In this document: one piece after another, positions 4,979-6,724 of the stretch | How positions within the stretch are numbered: the first letter of the stretch is position 1 | Layout of the letters: each line of letters opens with the position of its first letter | From: Comamonas sp. | GTDB taxonomy: Bacteria > Pseudomonadota > Gammaproteobacteria > Burkholderiales > Burkholderiaceae_C | Assembly (NCBI GenBank): GCA_019236485.1 | Contig: JAFAIY010000390.1 | Span: 1-6,724, forward strand | DNA length: 6,724 bases | Direction of reading: 5' to 3' | The notes under the pieces: generated by a model | What the model was told of the DNA's origin: nothing | What the model saw: the letters and a program-made list of their open reading frames with translations, nothing else | Databases searched by the model: none | Position numbers and translations under genes: made by a program

Positions 4979-6724
4979 TTAGTTCACTGCGGCGATCCTG
5001 GCGGCTGCGGCAGGCGCGGCCGGCTGGCTCCAGCGCGTCAGCAGTACCTGCCATTTGATGCGCGCCGCGGCCAGATGATGCTCCTTGATATGGCCGTAAC
5101 CGCGGATGTCCTCGGGAATGGAGGCGATCTCCACGGCCAGCGCCAGCCTGTCGGCGGTAAGGCCGGACAGCAGGTTCTCTATGCACTGGCGGTACTCGAC
5201 GATCAGCGCGCGCTCGGTGCGGCGTTCTTCGGTGCGCCCGAACGGATCCAGCGCCGTGCCGCGCAAGCCCTTCATCCTGGCCAGCACGCCCATGGCCTGG
5301 CGCATCCAGGGGCCGTAGGACTTCTTGACCAGATGGCCTTGCTCGTCCTTGCGGGCCGAGGTCGGCGGCGCCAGATGGTGGACGATTTTGTAGTCGCCCT
5401 CGAACATCTCGGTTATCTGCCGGGTGAAGGCCGCGTCGGTGTGCAGGCGCGCCACCTCGTACTCGTCCTTGTAGGCCATGAGCTTGAACAGATAGCGCGC
5501 CACGGCCTGCGACAGCCGCGTGCCCTGGCCCAGGGGCTCTTCCACCGCCCGCACCTTGGCCACGAAGTCCTGGTATTGCTGGGCATAGGCCGCGTTCTGG
5601 TAGCCGGTGAGGAACTCCACGCGCTTGGCCAGCATTTCATCGAGCGAAGGCTTTTTGACGAACTGGATCACCTGCGCGGCCTGGAACAGCGCGCGCACGG
5701 CGTTCAGGTCATGGGCGCAGCGGCGGCCCCATTCGAAGGCAGCCTGGTTGTTGCTCACCTGCACGCCGTTGAGCTCCATGGCACGCATGATGGATGCATG
5801 GGACAGCGGCACGCGCCCCTTCTGCCAGGCGTAGCCCAGCATCATGGGGTTGGCATAGATGCTGTCGCCCAGCAGGGCCGTCGAGGCCTTCTCGGCATCG
5901 AAGATGCCGACGGCATCGGCACCCACGGCCTCGGCCAGGACCGCGGCGCAGCGCGACTCGGGCGACTGCCAGTCGGGGTTGCCGACAAAGGCCGCCGTGG
6001 GCGAGGCATGGCTGTTGAGCGCGATGAAGGTGCGGCCCGGCTGCATCGCGGCCATGGTGGTCGGCGTGGCCGCGACTATGGGGTCGCAGCCTATGATCAG
6101 GTCGGCCTTGGCCATGTCCACCTTGGTGGTGTAGATGGCGTCGGCGCGGTTGGCGATCTGGATATGGCTCCAGGTGGAGCCGCCCTTCTGCGCCAAGCCC
6201 GCCGCATCCTGGGTGATCACGCCCTTGCCTTCGAGGTGGGCGGCCATGCCCAGCAGCGAGCCTATGGTGATCACCCCCGTACCGCCCACGCCGGCCACGA
6301 CGATGCCCCAGGCCTGCTCGGCCACGGGCAGCACCGGATCGGGCAGCTGGGGCAGGGCGTCGAGATTGCCCTTCTTCTCCTTCTTGGGCTTTTTCAGCTG
6401 CCCGCCCTCTATGGTCACAAAGCTGGGGCAGAAGCCCTTGACGCAGGAATAGTCCTTGTTGCAGCTGTTCTGGTTGATGCGGCGCTTGCGGCCGAACTCG
6501 GTCTCCACGGGCTCCACCGACAGGCAGTTGGACTGCACCGAGCAGTCACCACAGCCCTCGCAGACCAGCTCGTTGATGATCACGGTCTTGTCGGGCGTGC
6601 TCAGGGTGCCGCGTTTGCGGCGGCGGCGCTTTTCGGTGGCGCAGGTCTGGTCGTAGATGATGGCGGTGCAGCCCGCGATCTCGCGGAACTCGCGCTGGAT
6701 GCGGTCCAGCTCGTCGCGGTGGTG
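4979..6724 (-). CDS. Indolepyruvate ferredoxin oxidoreductase, fused alpha/gamma type (C-terminal 581 residues, start outside window)
   Basis: The frame is open from the right edge to a TAA at 4979. The family's full fused protein is about 1,150-1,200 residues, so roughly the second half is here and the thiamine-diphosphate part is missing. An internal GTG at 6583 is not the start, because conserved sequence continues upstream (GCTAIIYDQTCATEKRRRRKRG at fragment residues 18-39). An iron-sulfur region follows: CEGCGDC at 55-61, C67, C88, C94 and C99-P, consistent with [4Fe-4S] binding although the spacing differs from simple CX2CX2CX3CP. The gamma domain spans about 139-330 with a Rossmann-like GVGGTGV (145-151) and DAAGLAQKGGSTWSH. 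The remainder (about 340-560) is the extra C-terminal domain of the fused forms. The family oxidatively decarboxylates aryl-pyruvates such as indolepyruvate or phenylpyruvate to aryl-acetyl-CoA, reducing ferredoxin, in aromatic amino-acid breakdown. It is cytoplasmic; the exact substrate is not shown by the sequence. Confidence 0.92.
   Translation of the reverse strand, partial: HHRDELDRIQREFREIAGCTAIIYDQTCATEKRRRRKRGTLSTPDKTVIINELVCEGCGDCSVQSNCLSVEPVETEFGRKRRINQNSCNKDYSCVKGFCPSFVTIEGGQLKKPKKEKKGNLDALPQLPDPVLPVAEQAWGIVVAGVGGTGVITIGSLLGMAAHLEGKGVITQDAAGLAQKGGSTWSHIQIANRADAIYTTKVDMAKADLIIGCDPIVAATPTTMAAMQPGRTFIALNSHASPTAAFVGNPDWQSPESRCAAVLAEAVGADAVGIFDAEKASTALLGDSIYANPMMLGYAWQKGRVPLSHASIMRAMELNGVQVSNNQAAFEWGRRCAHDLNAVRALFQAAQVIQFVKKPSLDEMLAKRVEFLTGYQNAAYAQQYQDFVAKVRAVEEPLGQGTRLSQAVARYLFKLMAYKDEYEVARLHTDAAFTRQITEMFEGDYKIVHHLAPPTSARKDEQGHLVKKSYGPWMRQAMGVLARMKGLRGTALDPFGRTEERRTERALIVEYRQCIENLLSGLTADRLALAVEIASIPEDIRGYGHIKEHHLAAARIKWQVLLTRWSQPAAPAAAARIAAVN

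Noticed and set aside
4979..6583. GTG at 6583 as the start of a separate 534-residue gene
   Set aside because: The same frame continues to the window edge with conserved family sequence, including GCTAIIYDQTCATEK, so the GTG is an internal valine codon.
1..6724. Mobile element, CRISPR array, toxin-antitoxin pair, phage genes or tRNA genes
   Set aside because: No transposase, integrase, regularly spaced repeats, cloverleaf or compact two-gene toxin cassette was seen on either strand.

Overview
This 6.7 kb window looks like ordinary chromosome from a GC-rich betaproteobacterium, most likely Burkholderiales/Comamonadaceae (Comamonas, Delftia or Acidovorax-like). That assignment rests on recognised protein character (a DUF1631 protein, a fused indolepyruvate:ferredoxin oxidoreductase, a YajC-SecD-SecF set of betaproteobacterial type), high GC with strongly GC-ending codons, and an intergenic repeat of a style I recall from Comamonadaceae. 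It was not checked against a database.

All five genes lie on the minus strand, so transcription runs from high to low coordinates. From the right edge: (1) the C-terminal 581 residues of a large fused indolepyruvate ferredoxin oxidoreductase (6724 to 4979, cut by the window edge); (2) a 349-base intergenic region holding a GCAA-loop hairpin terminator, an AT-richer island with an imperfect 15-bp inverted repeat, a possible -10 box and the yajC ribosome binding site; (3) yajC (GTG start), an 86-base gap with an imperfect hairpin, secD, an 11-base gap, and secF; (4) a 50-base gap with a small GC hairpin; (5) the first 432 codons of a DUF1631 protein, cut by the left edge.

yajC, secD and secF form one functional unit. 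SecD and SecF use the proton motive force at the periplasmic side of the SecYEG channel to help pull exported proteins across, and YajC is a small membrane partner of that complex. The oxidoreductase is unrelated metabolism (aryl-pyruvate/amino-acid breakdown) and appears transcriptionally separated by the terminator. The DUF1631 gene follows secF closely and may be partly co-transcribed, but nothing here links its function to secretion.

I found no mobile element, CRISPR array, tRNA/rRNA or evident novel system. The long plus-strand open frames are antisense shadows of the real genes. The non-routine points are the intergenic repeat island with its membrane-protein-like open frame, and the hairpin plus 10-codon mini-ORF between yajC and secD.
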